Shown here piece by piece: positions 16,029 through 26,415 of a stretch of DNA of 64,000 nt (position 1 is its first letter; each line of letters starts with the position of its first letter). The translations under genes were made by a program, and so were the position numbers. The stretch is taken from NCBI RefSeq assembly GCF_002749975.1, contig NZ_PEIG01000022.1, forward strand, positions 16,535 through 80,534. Direction: 5' to 3'. The stretch comes from Gloeocapsopsis sp. IPPAS B-1203 (lineage in GTDB: Bacteria > Cyanobacteriota > Cyanobacteriia > Cyanobacteriales > Chroococcidiopsidaceae). Below the pieces are notes generated by a model, which saw only the letters and a list, made by a program, of their open reading frames with translations, was not told the DNA's origin and searched no databases.

Positions 16029-18914
16029 CTATAAATAGCGCATCAAAAGTGATTCTAGTTGAGCAATACCAATCGGCTTATTTAAACACTCTTGGGCACC
16101 AGCTTCAAGGAAGCGATCGCACTTTTCAGTTGTTTGTGTTATGACGACTATGGGAATTGTTTGATCGAGTTCTGCTTTAAGATGTTGTATGAGAGTTACA
16201 GTTGTAACATTTTCTGATAATTGAGGATCTAATAAAATTAGTTTTGGCTTAAATTTCTCGATCTGAGCCAAAATATTATTTGTCACTTTCAAGTACTTAA
16301 CTTCATAGCCAATTGCTTTAAGGTAAGATTGAATAATGCTGCCATGATTACCATTACCACTAATCAGAATTCGTGGCGAACAATTGAATAGATGACCAGC
16401 TTGTTGATTGTAGCCATACTGCTCATCTTCTGTCGGTTGAGGGTAATCCGGTAACAACAAAGTAAAATCACTACCCTTACCCAGCGTTGACTTTACAGTA
16501 ACATTTCCACCGTGTAGATGCGCTAGTTTACGAGTTAAAGCTAAACCTAGACCGGTTCCTTCATATTGACGATTGAAACGACTATCTAACTGCTTAAATG
16601 GTTGAAATAGTAACTTAAGATGTTCTGAAGCAATACCAATTCCTGTATCAGAAACAGTAAAAGTGATTCCTTGAGGAACTTTTTGAACTCGAAGAGTAAC
16701 TTTACCAGATGGAGTAAACTTAATTGCATTTGTTAACAGATTAAGTAACATTTGCTTAACTCGTCGTTCATCAGCAAAGCAGCAAACAGCCTGAGGATCG
16801 AGTTGACTAGTAAGTTGCAAACCTTTTTTAATTGCGCGATCGCGTACAATTGCCAAGCAAGTTTCACATAACTCAGGTACTTGAACTAACGCTAACATCA
16901 GTTCTTCTTTGCCTGCTTCAACTTTCGAGAGGTCAAGAATATCATTAATCAATGATAGCAAGTGTTCGCCACTACTATAAATGCAGCTTACATATTCTTT
17001 TTGCTTTGCATTTAAAGAACCAAAGATTTCTTGATGTAGTAATTGTGATAAACCTAAAATAGCATTCAAAGGTGTGCGTAATTCGTGGCTCATCGTTGCT
17101 AAAAACTCACTTTTAGCTTTACTGACGTTTTCTATAGCTTCTTTACTTTTTCGCAGTTCAATTTCTACTTGCTTGCGTTCACTAATATCACGCACTATAC
17201 TCACAACTTCATCTTCGCCACAAACAACCATTCGGGCTTCATAATTGCGATTTTTTCCTTGAATGGGAAGTTGATATTCAATGAGTTGAACTGTGCAATT
17301 TGTGAGTGCTTTCTTAATACCTAACCTAATTTTCTTGCTCACACTCTCTGGCAAAAATTCTACTAAATTTTTACCAATAAATTCATCTTCTGGTACATAT
17401 AAATCAAAATTTTTTGTTCCTTTAAAATCTAGAATAATACCATCTTTTCTAATGCGAAACATTGCATCTGGAATAGCATTTAAAAGAGCGCTATTTTTAG
17501 CTTCAGTTTTACGCAGTGCTTCTTCTGTTCGCTTACGGACAATTGCTGCCCCAATACTTCCAGATGCTGCAATTAAAATAGCTTCTTCTGATTCTTGCCA
17601 TTGTCTTTGATAGCGACATTCATCGAACCCAACAAAACCCCAGAAAGAATCCTCAATAAAAATCGGTACGATGAGAATCGAAATAATATCTTGCGGTTCT
17701 AGAACTTGTCTTTCAGTTTCTGGAAAATCTTTTACCAACCCACAGACAATGTTTCCTGCACTCAGGAGTTGATACCAACGAGGTAAAAAGTTAAGATACG
17801 AAAGGTTTTGTAATTCAGGGTTATCAATCTCAGGAGTTACTGTGTTATCTGTCCATTCAAATCGCTGACTCAGTAGTGGTTCACCACTGTGAGGATCAGT
17901 ATGATTCTCAAAAACATAAACTCGATTCACCTGAACTGCTTTACCTAAAGTCTCAAGTGCTTTGTATACTGCTTGAGTAAAATCTTTTGCTGTCAGTAAT
18001 TGATTCGTCGCCGCCGCAACACCTTCTAACAAGCGATCGCGTTGTGTCACAACAGATGTCACTAATTTGCGTTCAGTAATGTCTTTTTTGATTCCTACAT
18101 AGCAAACAGGTTGATTTTGCTCATCACGCACTGTAAAAGCTTTCAGTTCTATATGTATTAGCTTGCCACTTTTTGTGCGACTCAGTACTTCGCAGCAATA
18201 ACGATCATTTTTAACAAGTTCTTGACAAACAGTTGAAAAAACTTGTTCGCCAAGATGAATTGCTGGTGTCTTCCCATCCAGATCTTCATCTGAGTAACCT
18301 AGTAACAACTGATGCATTGCATTTTGTTGTAAGTAATAGCCTTGAAGATCAATAATTGCGATCGCATCATTGCAGTGAGTAACAATCTGACGAAAAGTGT
18401 TAATTTCTGCTAAAACGCTGATGCGCTGATCTGCTCTACAACAACACTCTTTCAGTGGTGAATGTAAGCTAACTTTACTTGTGCTTTGTAGCCTTTGTAA
18501 ATCTTCAAAACGTTTACCTAGCCACTGCCATCTTGCATTGGCGAATTGTAGCTTCTGCAACAATATTGTACTAGTGACCTGTTCTGCTATAAGATATTCT
18601 TGCACTCCTATACTAATAGCTTCGCAGATCAGTGCTTGATTTTGCGTATCACCAATTGCAATTAGAGGAAAACCAGCATAAATGTGGCGTACTTGATTAA
18701 CAACTTTTAAGCCATAAGCATCAAGCCTGGATATCACCAGTAGAATCACAGTTTCTGCTTGATATGATACACATTGATGTAGCTTAATGTTGTCTAGACT
18801 TGCAATAGCTATTAGCTCAATCTGTGTCTGATTGAGTTGTTGCAATATTTTTTGAATTTGATGCCTATCTGATACGTCTGCTACCAGTACAATCTTTAGC
18901 AGTTCTGCAGTCAT
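16029..18914 (-). CDS. Hybrid sensor histidine kinase (receiver-PAS-GAF-PAS-HisKA-HATPase-receiver)
   Basis: 961 residues, no membrane segments. An N-terminal receiver-like domain (1-125) lacks the phosphoacceptor Asp (ETVILLVISRLDAYG). Then PAS with PAC (about 185-290), GAF (300-460), second PAS (475-590), HisKA with SHELRTPLNAI (His near 609), and HATPase with N box LLTNAIKF, G1 DTGIGI and G2 GTGLGL. The C-terminal receiver (850-960) keeps the Asp in LILLDPQL and Lys in CLNKP. It is a soluble multi-sensor kinase whose signal is unknown; the GAF domain lacks an obvious bilin Cys context. No partner regulator is adjacent. Confidence 0.92.
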   Translation of the reverse strand: MTAELLKIVLVADVSDRHQIQKILQQLNQTQIELIAIASLDNIKLHQCVSYQAETVILLVISRLDAYGLKVVNQVRHIYAGFPLIAIGDTQNQALICEAISIGVQEYLIAEQVTSTILLQKLQFANARWQWLGKRFEDLQRLQSTSKVSLHSPLKECCCRADQRISVLAEINTFRQIVTHCNDAIAIIDLQGYYLQQNAMHQLLLGYSDEDLDGKTPAIHLGEQVFSTVCQELVKNDRYCCEVLSRTKSGKLIHIELKAFTVRDEQNQPVCYVGIKKDITERKLVTSVVTQRDRLLEGVAAATNQLLTAKDFTQAVYKALETLGKAVQVNRVYVFENHTDPHSGEPLLSQRFEWTDNTVTPEIDNPELQNLSYLNFLPRWYQLLSAGNIVCGLVKDFPETERQVLEPQDIISILIVPIFIEDSFWGFVGFDECRYQRQWQESEEAILIAASGSIGAAIVRKRTEEALRKTEAKNSALLNAIPDAMFRIRKDGIILDFKGTKNFDLYVPEDEFIGKNLVEFLPESVSKKIRLGIKKALTNCTVQLIEYQLPIQGKNRNYEARMVVCGEDEVVSIVRDISERKQVEIELRKSKEAIENVSKAKSEFLATMSHELRTPLNAILGLSQLLHQEIFGSLNAKQKEYVSCIYSSGEHLLSLINDILDLSKVEAGKEELMLALVQVPELCETCLAIVRDRAIKKGLQLTSQLDPQAVCCFADERRVKQMLLNLLTNAIKFTPSGKVTLRVQKVPQGITFTVSDTGIGIASEHLKLLFQPFKQLDSRFNRQYEGTGLGLALTRKLAHLHGGNVTVKSTLGKGSDFTLLLPDYPQPTEDEQYGYNQQAGHLFNCSPRILISGNGNHGSIIQSYLKAIGYEVKYLKVTNNILAQIEKFKPKLILLDPQLSENVTTVTLIQHLKAELDQTIPIVVITQTTEKCDRFLEAGAQECLNKPIGIAQLESLLMRYL

Positions 18915-19572
18915 TTACTTTTCAGTTCACATCGACAATCAGAAACCAATACTAGAGAAGGCAATTTGTGTACGAGGCGATCGCACTTTTATAACTAGTA
19001 TAAATAGTAATATTCTTCACTCATGGAAAATCTATTTGATAACTAACCTGAAGATATCACTTAGTTGTATAAATCAATGTGCTATGGATCACTTTGCATC
19101 AATATTTTTTTATCAGTATAATATGCGATCCTGGATAGGATATGACATTGTTTGCATCATTTCGAGTAACAAGATTGCATAGTTTTCAATTAATACATAT
19201 TAAACTTCTGTAAATCATTACTAGAATATAGCGAGAGAAAGTTCGTCTATTGTTATTATCTACTTACCTCAGGTATTTTATTGAGTAAAGTTTGTTCAGG
19301 AGGTTAAGATCATTAAATATTAGTTGTCTACAGCTTGACTCGCATTTAATAAAGTTGATCTATCTAGTTTGATTACTCGACCTCATAAATGAACTAATAC
19401 TCAAGGCTGATTTTTCTAGAACAAACAACAAATTATATTAAGTGTACAGGTAAACGAGTCTTTGGCGCAGCTGAGTGTGAGATCTTAAGTGAGACTGTTT
19501 TATATCAGCAAGTAACTTTAGTCAAGAGCAAGCAATTATTTGTAGTAAAAACTAGCTGGATAAGAAAGTATC
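18915..19572. other. Long divergent intergenic region
   Basis: 0.66 kb of AT-rich DNA between the kinase and the cobalamin-binding protein gene. No ORF, tRNA or recognisable riboswitch was found; in particular I see no cobalamin-riboswitch B12-box upstream of the B12-binding protein. It presumably holds two promoters. Confidence 0.45.
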
Positions 19573-20499
19573 ATGAGTCATCAAAATTTAAGAATTGTCT
19601 CTCTCATACCCAGTGCAACAGAAATTGTAGCGGCGCTAGGATTAGAAAATGTCATGGTTGGGCGATCGCATGAATGCGATTATCCGCCAGAAATAAAAGA
19701 TCTTCCTGTGTGTACCGCAGCGAGGCTCAACTCAGAAGCACCCAGCAAAGAAATTCATCAAAACGTCAACCAAATTTTGCACTCAGCATTGAGCATTTAC
19801 CAAGTTAAAATAGACGTCTTAGAAAAGTTAAAACCAACACACATTATTACTCAAGACCAATGCGATGTTTGTGCTGTTAGTTTACAAGATGTTGAAGCAG
19901 CAGTAGCACAACTGACCCAAAGTCAGCCCAAGATTATTTCCCTACAGCCTAATAGTTTAGCTGACGTTTGGCACGATATCGAGCGAGTTGCTAATGCATT
20001 GGGAGTGCGATCGCTCTTTTTAATCGAAGATCTCGAAGCACGAGTGAATATTTGTCAGCAAAAGACAGCAAGCCTTTCTTTAGAGGAACTACCTACAGTG
20101 GCTTGCATTGAGTGGACTGATCCGCTGATGACTGCTGCTAACTGGATTCCAGAACTTGTCACGCAAGCTGGGGGACAACCACTTTTTAGTGTTAGCGGAC
20201 AACCATCCCCAACTCTGACTTGGGATACTCTCGTTGCAACGAATCCTGATGTGATGATCTTTATGCTATGTGGCTTTGATTTACACCGTACTCGTCAAGA
20301 AGCAATGGCATTAACTCAACACTCTGAGTGGGAAAAGTTACACGCAGTGCAACATGGAAGAGTTTATATTACTGACGGCAACGCGTATTTCAATCGTCCT
20401 GGACCACGCCTAGCTGATTCGTTAGAGATTCTAGCAGAAATTTTGCATCCAGAGATTTTTGACTACGGTTACAAAGGAACTGCTTGGGAACCGTTGTAG
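19573..20499 (+). CDS. Cobalamin-binding protein (BtuF-like)
   Basis: 308 residues of the type III periplasmic-binding-protein fold used by BtuF/FhuD. The opening RIVSLIPSATEIVAALGLE and VGRSHECDYPPE, the CDVCAVS segment and the C-terminal PGPRLADSLEILA are typical of cyanobacterial cobalamin-binding proteins. It lacks a signal peptide and lipobox, so it may be cytoplasmic and is not a classical ABC receptor; the Cys/His-rich segments could bind a corrinoid or metal. No ABC permease or ATPase gene is adjacent. The ATG at 19573 is the only good start near the conserved N-terminus. Confidence 0.85.
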   Translation: MSHQNLRIVSLIPSATEIVAALGLENVMVGRSHECDYPPEIKDLPVCTAARLNSEAPSKEIHQNVNQILHSALSIYQVKIDVLEKLKPTHIITQDQCDVCAVSLQDVEAAVAQLTQSQPKIISLQPNSLADVWHDIERVANALGVRSLFLIEDLEARVNICQQKTASLSLEELPTVACIEWTDPLMTAANWIPELVTQAGGQPLFSVSGQPSPTLTWDTLVATNPDVMIFMLCGFDLHRTRQEAMALTQHSEWEKLHAVQHGRVYITDGNAYFNRPGPRLADSLEILAEILHPEIFDYGYKGTAWEPL

Positions 20500-20520
20500 C
20501 TTGCATGACAAATCTTAATG

Positions 20521-20550
20521 AGTAGCCCCGAAGAAAGTCGGAAGACAGAT
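20521..20550. repeat. Dispersed repeat of the GTAGCCCCGA type (degenerate)
   Basis: AGTAGCCCCGAAGAAAGTCG resembles the GTAGCCCCGACTTTAGTCG unit seen at 25059 and, inverted, at 44122. It lies after the stop of the cobalamin-binding protein gene and may act as a hairpin. Confidence 0.45.
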
Positions 20551-20618
20551 TTGATGCATGCTTGCAATTAAAAGTAATGAGTGATTAGCAACTAGCAACT
20601 TAATCATAGCCTGGTTAT

Positions 20619-21293
20619 TCAACTGGAGATGATATTACTAGTAGCTTCCATAGTCCGTTCTTCTGCTAGAGGTGGACGTAGGCATAAATAAATTAAAGGA
20701 CCAAAAAGCGGGATTAGCGCTGTCATCCAATAGAGGAGAGAACTATCTAGACCTCGACGTGTCATATCATCTCGTAGCAAAGCAGGAAACAAAAGGCACA
20801 GCAAACAAAAGTCTAAACTCATAACATGAATAAAACGACTTGTACGCCATTGATAGACATAATCTCCCCAATCTCCCTTGCTGAAGCCGTAAGCAACAAG
20901 TAAAACTGCCGCAGTCATTAATATTATTCCAGTCCAACGCGAATCTAGTAACTTCAAGAAAGCGTTTTTTTGTCCTGGAAACGTTGTACTTGGTTCGCGC
21001 AAAGCTAAGTAAGGTAACAGTGCAAAAGCACCAACCCCAAAAGAAAGCGCCGCAAATGGGAAAGCCGGAATTTTTTGCGTTCTGCCATCAAAAAATAGCA
21101 GGCAACTATAAATCATGGGCCAAACACCCATAATATAAAATAATGCAACAATTAGAGGATTGATGCCGTCGATTTCACCGATAGAAAGATTCTTAATCAG
21201 TTCAAACGTGTCAGGTTGATTCGGTGGTGCCAAAAAAAAAGCATAAATTGCTAGTCCCACCCAGGTTGTGGCAAAGCCAATTTTTCTGATCAT
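20619..21293 (-). CDS. Conserved cyanobacterial multi-pass membrane protein
   Basis: 224 residues with about six hydrophobic helices (IGFATTWVGLAIYAFFLAPP, LIVALFYIMGVWPMIYSCLL, AALSFGVGAFALLPYLAL, TGIILMTAAVLLVAYGF, LDFCLLCLLFPALL, LIPLFGPLIYLCL). The loop LLPYLALREP is typical of a family shared by cyanobacteria and plastids with no assigned function. It lies 6 bp downstream of hrcA on the same strand, so the two are probably an operon. No catalytic motif is visible. Confidence 0.78.
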   Translation of the reverse strand: MIRKIGFATTWVGLAIYAFFLAPPNQPDTFELIKNLSIGEIDGINPLIVALFYIMGVWPMIYSCLLFFDGRTQKIPAFPFAALSFGVGAFALLPYLALREPSTTFPGQKNAFLKLLDSRWTGIILMTAAVLLVAYGFSKGDWGDYVYQWRTSRFIHVMSLDFCLLCLLFPALLRDDMTRRGLDSSLLYWMTALIPLFGPLIYLCLRPPLAEERTMEATSNIISS

Positions 21294-21299
21294 GGTTAA

Positions 21300-22367
21300 T
21301 TATTTTAAGGCTTCAGAGAGGTAATCAGCAGCAGCTTCGACAACAGCGATCGCTGTTTCATAATCCATGCGAGTTGGTCCTAACACGCCTACACTACCTA
21401 CAGGAACTGTTCCACGCCGATACGTTGATGAAATTAAGGTGCAAGTCCGAATCGGTTGCAGAGGATTCTCTGAACCAATGCGCACGCTGACGCGATGCTT
21501 GCTATATTCTCCTTCAGGTTCCTCGAAAATCAAAGGCCAGAGTTGATCTTGCTCTTCTTCTAGCAAATGAATGATGGTTTGGACTTGCTGTAGTTCGGCA
21601 AATTCTGGTTGACGCAACACTTCGGAAACGCCGCGAATCATAATTTGCGTTCCTGATACTTGGCGGCGACTGAGTTCTCCTAAGAAGCTTTTAAGAACAT
21701 CGCCATAGCGCTGAAATTCGCGATCTAATTGATTCCAACTTAAAGTGGCTATTTCACAGAGCGATCGCCCCCGCAATTGAGCGTTCAAAAAGTTAGATAA
21801 TATCTGTAGTTCTCGTTCAACAACTTCTGAATCAAGTGGCGTTTGCTCTTGAGTAACAGGCAGATCCATTAATGTCGAATGTGTCTCATAGGCATCGGTA
21901 ACAACTATCAGCATCGCCTTGCCTGGTTCTAACTGTACTAGCTGGAGATGCCGCAGTCGCGTTGTGTTAGTTTGTGGCATTGTAATTAGCGTGATGCAGC
22001 CACTGACTGTAGAGAGAATTTGTGCTGCCCCTTGTAACAAAGCTTCGATACTCCAGTCTTCCCACTTCAGCCGCTCGTGAAAAACTTGCTCGACCTGCTT
22101 TGCTAAAATTTCTGATGGAGAGATGAGTTGGTCTACATAAATTCGGTAGCCAGAATCTGAAGGAACTCTTCCGGCAGAAGTGTGGGGTTGGTAAAGCAAT
22201 CCTGCTTTTTCTAGAACACCCATCGTGTTACGAATTGTTGCTGAGCTAACACCAAGGTTGTACTCTTCTACCAATGCTCTAGAGCCAACTGGTTCTGCAG
22301 TAGCAATGTAGTGGCGTACTGTTGCCCAAAGAATGTGCTGTTGCCGAGCATTAAGCTGCACTTGCAT
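21300..22367 (-). CDS. hrcA: Heat-inducible transcriptional repressor HrcA
   Basis: 355 residues. The N-terminal winged helix-turn-helix is clear: [49 protein letters not shown], and the wing [19 protein letters not shown]. The C-terminal GAF-like dimerisation domain ends with [20 protein letters not shown]. HrcA represses groESL and related chaperone genes by binding CIRCE elements. No CIRCE (TTAGCACTC-N9-GAGTGCTAA) was seen in this window, so the targets lie elsewhere. I use the ATG at 22367; an in-frame GTG at 22382 would add five residues. A membrane-protein gene follows at 6 bp. Confidence 0.94.
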   Translation of the reverse strand: MQVQLNARQQHILWATVRHYIATAEPVGSRALVEEYNLGVSSATIRNTMGVLEKAGLLYQPHTSAGRVPSDSGYRIYVDQLISPSEILAKQVEQVFHERLKWEDWSIEALLQGAAQILSTVSGCITLITMPQTNTTRLRHLQLVQLEPGKAMLIVVTDAYETHSTLMDLPVTQEQTPLDSEVVERELQILSNFLNAQLRGRSLCEIATLSWNQLDREFQRYGDVLKSFLGELSRRQVSGTQIMIRGVSEVLRQPEFAELQQVQTIIHLLEEEQDQLWPLIFEEPEGEYSKHRVSVRIGSENPLQPIRTCTLISSTYRRGTVPVGSVGVLGPTRMDYETAIAVVEAAADYLSEALK

Positions 22368-22694
22368 AGCTGATTGAAACACGAAGATATTGAGTAAGTT
22401 TAAAAAAGTTAGCGATTAGATAGTGAATTATTAATTTATTTAATATAAGATAACAAATCTCCCTACGAGTGGAAATCAGTAACAAGATGTATTTCACTTC
22501 GTGCCTTTGAGTGCTGAAAGTCAATTTTCGAGAATTTGAACATCGGCACAGACAGTAGTGTATATGTAGTAACGCTCACTGAGTTTTGAGATTAATATCT
22601 CATTTACTCAAGTTAAACTAAAAATCGTATTCTACCTTACTTAATCCCAGTTGCAGCAGTAGCAAGCAATACTATTGCCAGCAGCGATCGCGGC
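22368..22694. other. Intergenic region upstream of hrcA
   Basis: 0.33 kb of AT-rich DNA. A GAGTGCTGA half-site near 22508 is reminiscent of half a CIRCE but no second arm is present. No gene was recognised. Confidence 0.45.
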
Positions 22695-23054
22695 TTAATA
22701 GCGAGGAATTGTCGAATCAACTGCCAAAGAGTACGCATCAATCCCGCCAGCAATATTTTTCACATTTGTAAATCCTTGCTGCTGTAACCATTGACACATT
22801 TGAGCAGAACGGATGCCATGATGACACATGACGAGTGTTTCTACATGAGGGTCAAATCGAACAAGTATAGTATCAGCCCAGCGGGCAAATTGACTTAAAG
22901 GTAAGACATCAAAGTTAGCAATCGATGCGATCGCCACTTCCTCTGATTCGCGGACATCGATCAACTGTAATGCTGGCATTGGTTGGGTGCGCAAGCGTTG
23001 ATCGAGTTCTTCGACGCTGATTTGCTCAATTGAATGACTAAAATGTGGTGTCAT
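22695..23054 (-). CDS. Rhodanese-domain protein
   Basis: 119 residues forming one rhodanese domain: substrate-side LQLIDVRESEEVAIASI, and the active-site loop MCHHGIRSAQMCQWL with catalytic Cys near residue 75. GFTNVKNIAGGIDAYSLAVD is the typical C-terminal helix region. Single-domain rhodaneses transfer sulfane sulfur (thiosulfate to thiol acceptors); the physiological acceptor is unknown. It is cytosolic and monocistronic by spacing, divergent from the DUF3352 gene. Confidence 0.92.
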   Translation of the reverse strand: MTPHFSHSIEQISVEELDQRLRTQPMPALQLIDVRESEEVAIASIANFDVLPLSQFARWADTILVRFDPHVETLVMCHHGIRSAQMCQWLQQQGFTNVKNIAGGIDAYSLAVDSTIPRY

Positions 23055-23210
23055 ACGCTATTTTTTCCAGCATCACAAGCATGTTTTGCGGAGGTTTTAG
23101 TCCCTAAGCCAGAAAATATCCGGTTTTTAGAGTATTAAACTAAGTTTTAGCATGATTTGAATTTCAGTCAAAAGCTAATAAGTATCCCTTTGTGCGGTCT
23201 GGGGTAAAAC

Positions 23211-24932
23211 ATGATGAAGCGACGCCCATTCTTTTATTTTTTAGCAGTCAGTATAGTGGTGCTGTTATTGACAGGTATCGGTGGCTGTTACTGGTTAGTA
23301 CGAGGAAGTCCGTTAACGTTATTACAAGGTGGAACGCAAGCAACACCTGAAGCAGCGATTTTTGTGCCAAAACAAGCACCTGTGATGGTGTCAATTTTAG
23401 TCAATCCAGACCGCTTGGAGAAATTGCGCCAAGCAATAGCCCGCCCTAAAGAACGACGGCGATCGCGTTTGGAGTTAGACCAAATTAAAACAACATTGCT
23501 GGCTAACACTGGCTTAGATTACCGCCGCGATGTTCAACCTTGGTTAGGCGATGAAATTACAGCTGCGGTGACAACCAGCGACTATGACAGAGATCAGTAT
23601 AACGGTCAACAGCCAGGATATCTGATGGCACTTGCGACCAAAGATGCCGAAAAAAGCCGCGAATTTTTACAGCTTGTCTTTTCCAAACAAGCGATCGCAC
23701 CAACTGATTTAGAATTTGAAGACTATAAAGGTGTGAATTTGGTTTATCACAAACCTCATGCACAGGGAGAGAGCTTACAGCCATCAACCCGTATCCTTTC
23801 AGGTGCTGTAGTCGGCGATCGCTTTGTGCTACTTGCCAATCACCCTCGGGTGATTAAAGATGCCATTAATAATGTTCAGGCTCCGGATCTCAACTTAACA
23901 ACATCAAGTCGTTATCAGCAAGCTTTAAGTCAGTTACCACCTCGGCGACTGGGTTTAGCTTTTCTCAATCTTCCTGGGGTAATTTCATGGCAAGGATTAG
24001 ACACTGCCCAAACTTATGAAAGCCAAATTATTGCGTTAGAAGCAAACCGTAAAGGACTATTAACCGAAACAACACTTCTTGCTGCATCACCTCAAGAAGT
24101 TGCTTCTACACCAGAGTTGAGAGAACCTGTTGGTGCTTTAAAGTACGTTCCCGCAACAAGCGGCTTGGCGATCGCTGGAACTGATTTGAGTAACTTAAAC
24201 AACACGGCACTCAGCCAACTATGGAAACAAGTTGCACAAATATCAACTTCTGGCTACGATGCAATTTCACGTTTGATTAACCAACCATTAGCGAACCTAC
24301 AGCAACGCTGGGGTATCAATTTAGAAGAAGATATTTTTAGTTGGGTGCAAGGAGAATATGCGATCGCACTTTTACCTCACGCCGATACATCAACTTCAGA
24401 TTGGATTTTTGTGACTGAAAAATCTCCAGCTGCAACTGAAGGTATTTCGCGATTAGATATGCTGGCACGACAACGCGGATATGATATCACCACACTGCCA
24501 CTAGGAGAGCAAAAAATTGCGGCTTGGACACAACTGACAACAGCTCCATTAGCAAAAGCAAACTCTGAAGCAGGCGCAATTACAATCAAAGCAAAAGTAC
24601 TGGGTGTTCATGGCTCAACAGATAAATATGAAATTTTGACGACTTCGGTAGATGCTATGGATGCAGTATTTAAAGCCGATCAAGCTGGTTCGTTGCTCAA
24701 TGATGCGAAATTTCAAGCTAGTATTGAAGCCATACCACAGCCGAATGCAGGTTATGTGTATCTTGATTGGACAATGACTCAATCACTGCTAGAACGTCAG
24801 TTACCCGCACTGAAGCTCGTGGAAGTCATCGCTAAACCTTTGTTTGATAATTTGCGATCGCTGACTGTCAGTAGTTACGGTAGTGAACCAGGATTACTCA
24901 AAGGTGGTGTATTTTTCCGCTTGAATGAGTAG
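23211..24932 (+). CDS. DUF3352 family membrane-anchored protein
   Basis: 573 residues. One N-terminal membrane segment (FYFLAVSIVVLLLTGIGGCY) anchors a long periplasmic domain. The conserved features are ATPEAAIFVPKQAPVMVSIL, LDYRRDVQPWLGDEIT, and QQRWGINLEEDIFSWVQGEYAIALLP, a repeated plan seen in cyanobacterial DUF3352 proteins. No enzymatic motif is known. An LTGIGGC sequence at the end of the helix could act as a lipobox, but the helix looks like an uncleaved anchor. The gene is monocistronic and followed by dispersed repeats. Confidence 0.88.
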   Translation: MMKRRPFFYFLAVSIVVLLLTGIGGCYWLVRGSPLTLLQGGTQATPEAAIFVPKQAPVMVSILVNPDRLEKLRQAIARPKERRRSRLELDQIKTTLLANTGLDYRRDVQPWLGDEITAAVTTSDYDRDQYNGQQPGYLMALATKDAEKSREFLQLVFSKQAIAPTDLEFEDYKGVNLVYHKPHAQGESLQPSTRILSGAVVGDRFVLLANHPRVIKDAINNVQAPDLNLTTSSRYQQALSQLPPRRLGLAFLNLPGVISWQGLDTAQTYESQIIALEANRKGLLTETTLLAASPQEVASTPELREPVGALKYVPATSGLAIAGTDLSNLNNTALSQLWKQVAQISTSGYDAISRLINQPLANLQQRWGINLEEDIFSWVQGEYAIALLPHADTSTSDWIFVTEKSPAATEGISRLDMLARQRGYDITTLPLGEQKIAAWTQLTTAPLAKANSEAGAITIKAKVLGVHGSTDKYEILTTSVDAMDAVFKADQAGSLLNDAKFQASIEAIPQPNAGYVYLDWTMTQSLLERQLPALKLVEVIAKPLFDNLRSLTVSSYGSEPGLLKGGVFFRLNE

Positions 24933-24944
24933 TATAGGAAAGCT

Positions 24945-25090
24945 TAAAGGACGCGCTAGCTTGGCGAATAAATTCGCTCCTAAATAAACTAAGTCCAGAT
25001 GGTGCGTGGACTTACTCATAAAACTCTTATTTTAGTGTGCGCTCGTCAACTTCGTTTGGGTAGCCCCGACTTTAGTCGCAGGGCTTTTAC
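24945..25090. repeat. Dispersed cyanobacterial hairpin repeats
   Basis: Two units: GGACGCGCTAGC...TTGGCGAATAAATTCGC (24950-24985) and GTAGCCCCGACTTTAGTCGCAGGGC (25059-25083). The latter is nearly the reverse complement of the unit at 44122-44152. They fill the space between the DUF3352 gene and the convergent coaBC. Confidence 0.65.
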
Positions 25091-25135
25091 GATTCATGCA
25101 GAGGTTTATTGTAGGATCAAACTTGCGATCGCAAT

Positions 25136-26335
25136 TTACAAACCACTGACAAAATCAAATAACTGATGAGCAAGTTGTAGTTTACTACATTGAGAAACTT
25201 CTATTTGGCGTCCTTGAGCGTCTAAAAACACTGCTGAGTTAAAATCACTGCCAAAACCAACATTAGGCTGATCAATCGGATTTGCTACAATCGCATCCAG
25301 TTTCTTTTGCTGTAATTTTTGCCGTGCAGGAGTGACAATATCTCCAGTTTGCGCGGCAAAACCAATTAGGCGTTGGTGGGATTGTTTGCGGTGTCCCAGT
25401 TCTGCCACAATGTCGGGGACGGGTGCTAAGAGTAAATGTTCTGGAAGCGATCGCTTTGGTAATTTGTCTTGACTGTATTCTGCTGGTTTTACATCAGCCA
25501 CAGCGGCGGACATTACCGTTAAATCAGCATCAGCAAAGTTTTCCAGCATCGCTTGCTGCATTTGCTCGGCATTGACAACTGCGATCGCTCGAATTCCTTG
25601 CGGTACACTCCACTCAATCGGTGCGTGAACTAAAGTTACAATTGCCCCGCGATGTTGTGCTGCTTGCGCTAAAGCTAACCCCATTTTCCCTGTCGAGGGA
25701 TTACCGATAAACCGCACCGGATCTAAATATTCGCGCGTTCCCCCTGCACTAATTAATACACGTTTGCCAAATAAGTCGCGCTTGCCAGATGTATAAAGTA
25801 AAGATTGAACTCCAGTGATAATTTCTGCTGGTTCTGCCATTCGTCCTGCACCAACGCGATCGCACGCGAGCAAACCATAACCAGGTGCTAATGCATGAAA
25901 CCTTGAATTTGTCAATAGTTGTTGCCAATTGCGTTGTACGGCAACTTGCTGCCACATTTGGGTATTCATCGCTGGTGCGAGTAGCACCGGACATTGAGAC
26001 GCAAGTACTGTATTTGTTAACAGATTGTCTGCAATACCGTAACTTAACTTAGAGAGCGTATTTGCTGTTAAGGGGGCAATTAAAAAAACATCTGCCCACT
26101 CACCGAGTTCAATGTGCAATGGACGGGGATGAGGTTGCCAAAAATCTGTATCTGTGTATGCTGGGTGACGCGATAGCGTAGCAATTGTTAACGGTGTAAT
26201 AAACTGCTGTGCTGAATCTGTCAGAATCACCCGCACCTGCATTCCCGCCTTGAACAGCGTAGAAATGACTTCGCAAACTTTATAAGCTGCGATTCCCCCA
26301 CCAATACCAATTAGTACACGCTGCGGTTGCTCCAC
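25136..26335 (-). CDS. coaBC: Bifunctional phosphopantothenoylcysteine decarboxylase/phosphopantothenate-cysteine ligase
   Basis: 399 residues, GTG start. The N-terminal flavoprotein domain (1-180) shows [13 protein letters not shown], the active-site His region [20 protein letters not shown] and the PAMNTQMW substrate-clamp motif, plus the flexible-flap Cys segment ([15 protein letters not shown]). The C-terminal ligase domain (190-399) starts [20 protein letters not shown] and contains SSAVADVKP-like [13 protein letters not shown] and KLPK. Together they convert phosphopantothenate to phosphopantetheine in coenzyme A synthesis. A small DUF2555 gene lies about 80 bp upstream on the same strand. 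Confidence 0.95.
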   Translation of the reverse strand: MEQPQRVLIGIGGGIAAYKVCEVISTLFKAGMQVRVILTDSAQQFITPLTIATLSRHPAYTDTDFWQPHPRPLHIELGEWADVFLIAPLTANTLSKLSYGIADNLLTNTVLASQCPVLLAPAMNTQMWQQVAVQRNWQQLLTNSRFHALAPGYGLLACDRVGAGRMAEPAEIITGVQSLLYTSGKRDLFGKRVLISAGGTREYLDPVRFIGNPSTGKMGLALAQAAQHRGAIVTLVHAPIEWSVPQGIRAIAVVNAEQMQQAMLENFADADLTVMSAAVADVKPAEYSQDKLPKRSLPEHLLLAPVPDIVAELGHRKQSHQRLIGFAAQTGDIVTPARQKLQQKKLDAIVANPIDQPNVGFGSDFNSAVFLDAQGRQIEVSQCSKLQLAHQLFDFVSGL

Positions 26336-26383
26336 GATCGCAATACTGCAAGTCTATTCCAAGAGTGATTATAGCTTTTCTGA

Positions 26384-26410
26384 TTACTAGCCACTAACCA
26401 CTAGCCACTT
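26384..26410. repeat. Heptanucleotide short tandem repeat (STRR)
   Basis: TTACTAG, CCACTAA, CCACTAG, CCACTTA: four 7-mers in register between coaBC and the DUF2555 gene. Confidence 0.8.
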
Positions 26411-26415
26411 ACTCC

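Noticed and set aside
19400..19572. Cobalamin riboswitch upstream of the cobalamin-binding protein gene
   Set aside because: No B12-box or extended paired structure was recognised.
22500..22520. CIRCE operator near hrcA
   Set aside because: Only one half-like sequence (GAGTGCTGA) is present; the inverted partner is missing.
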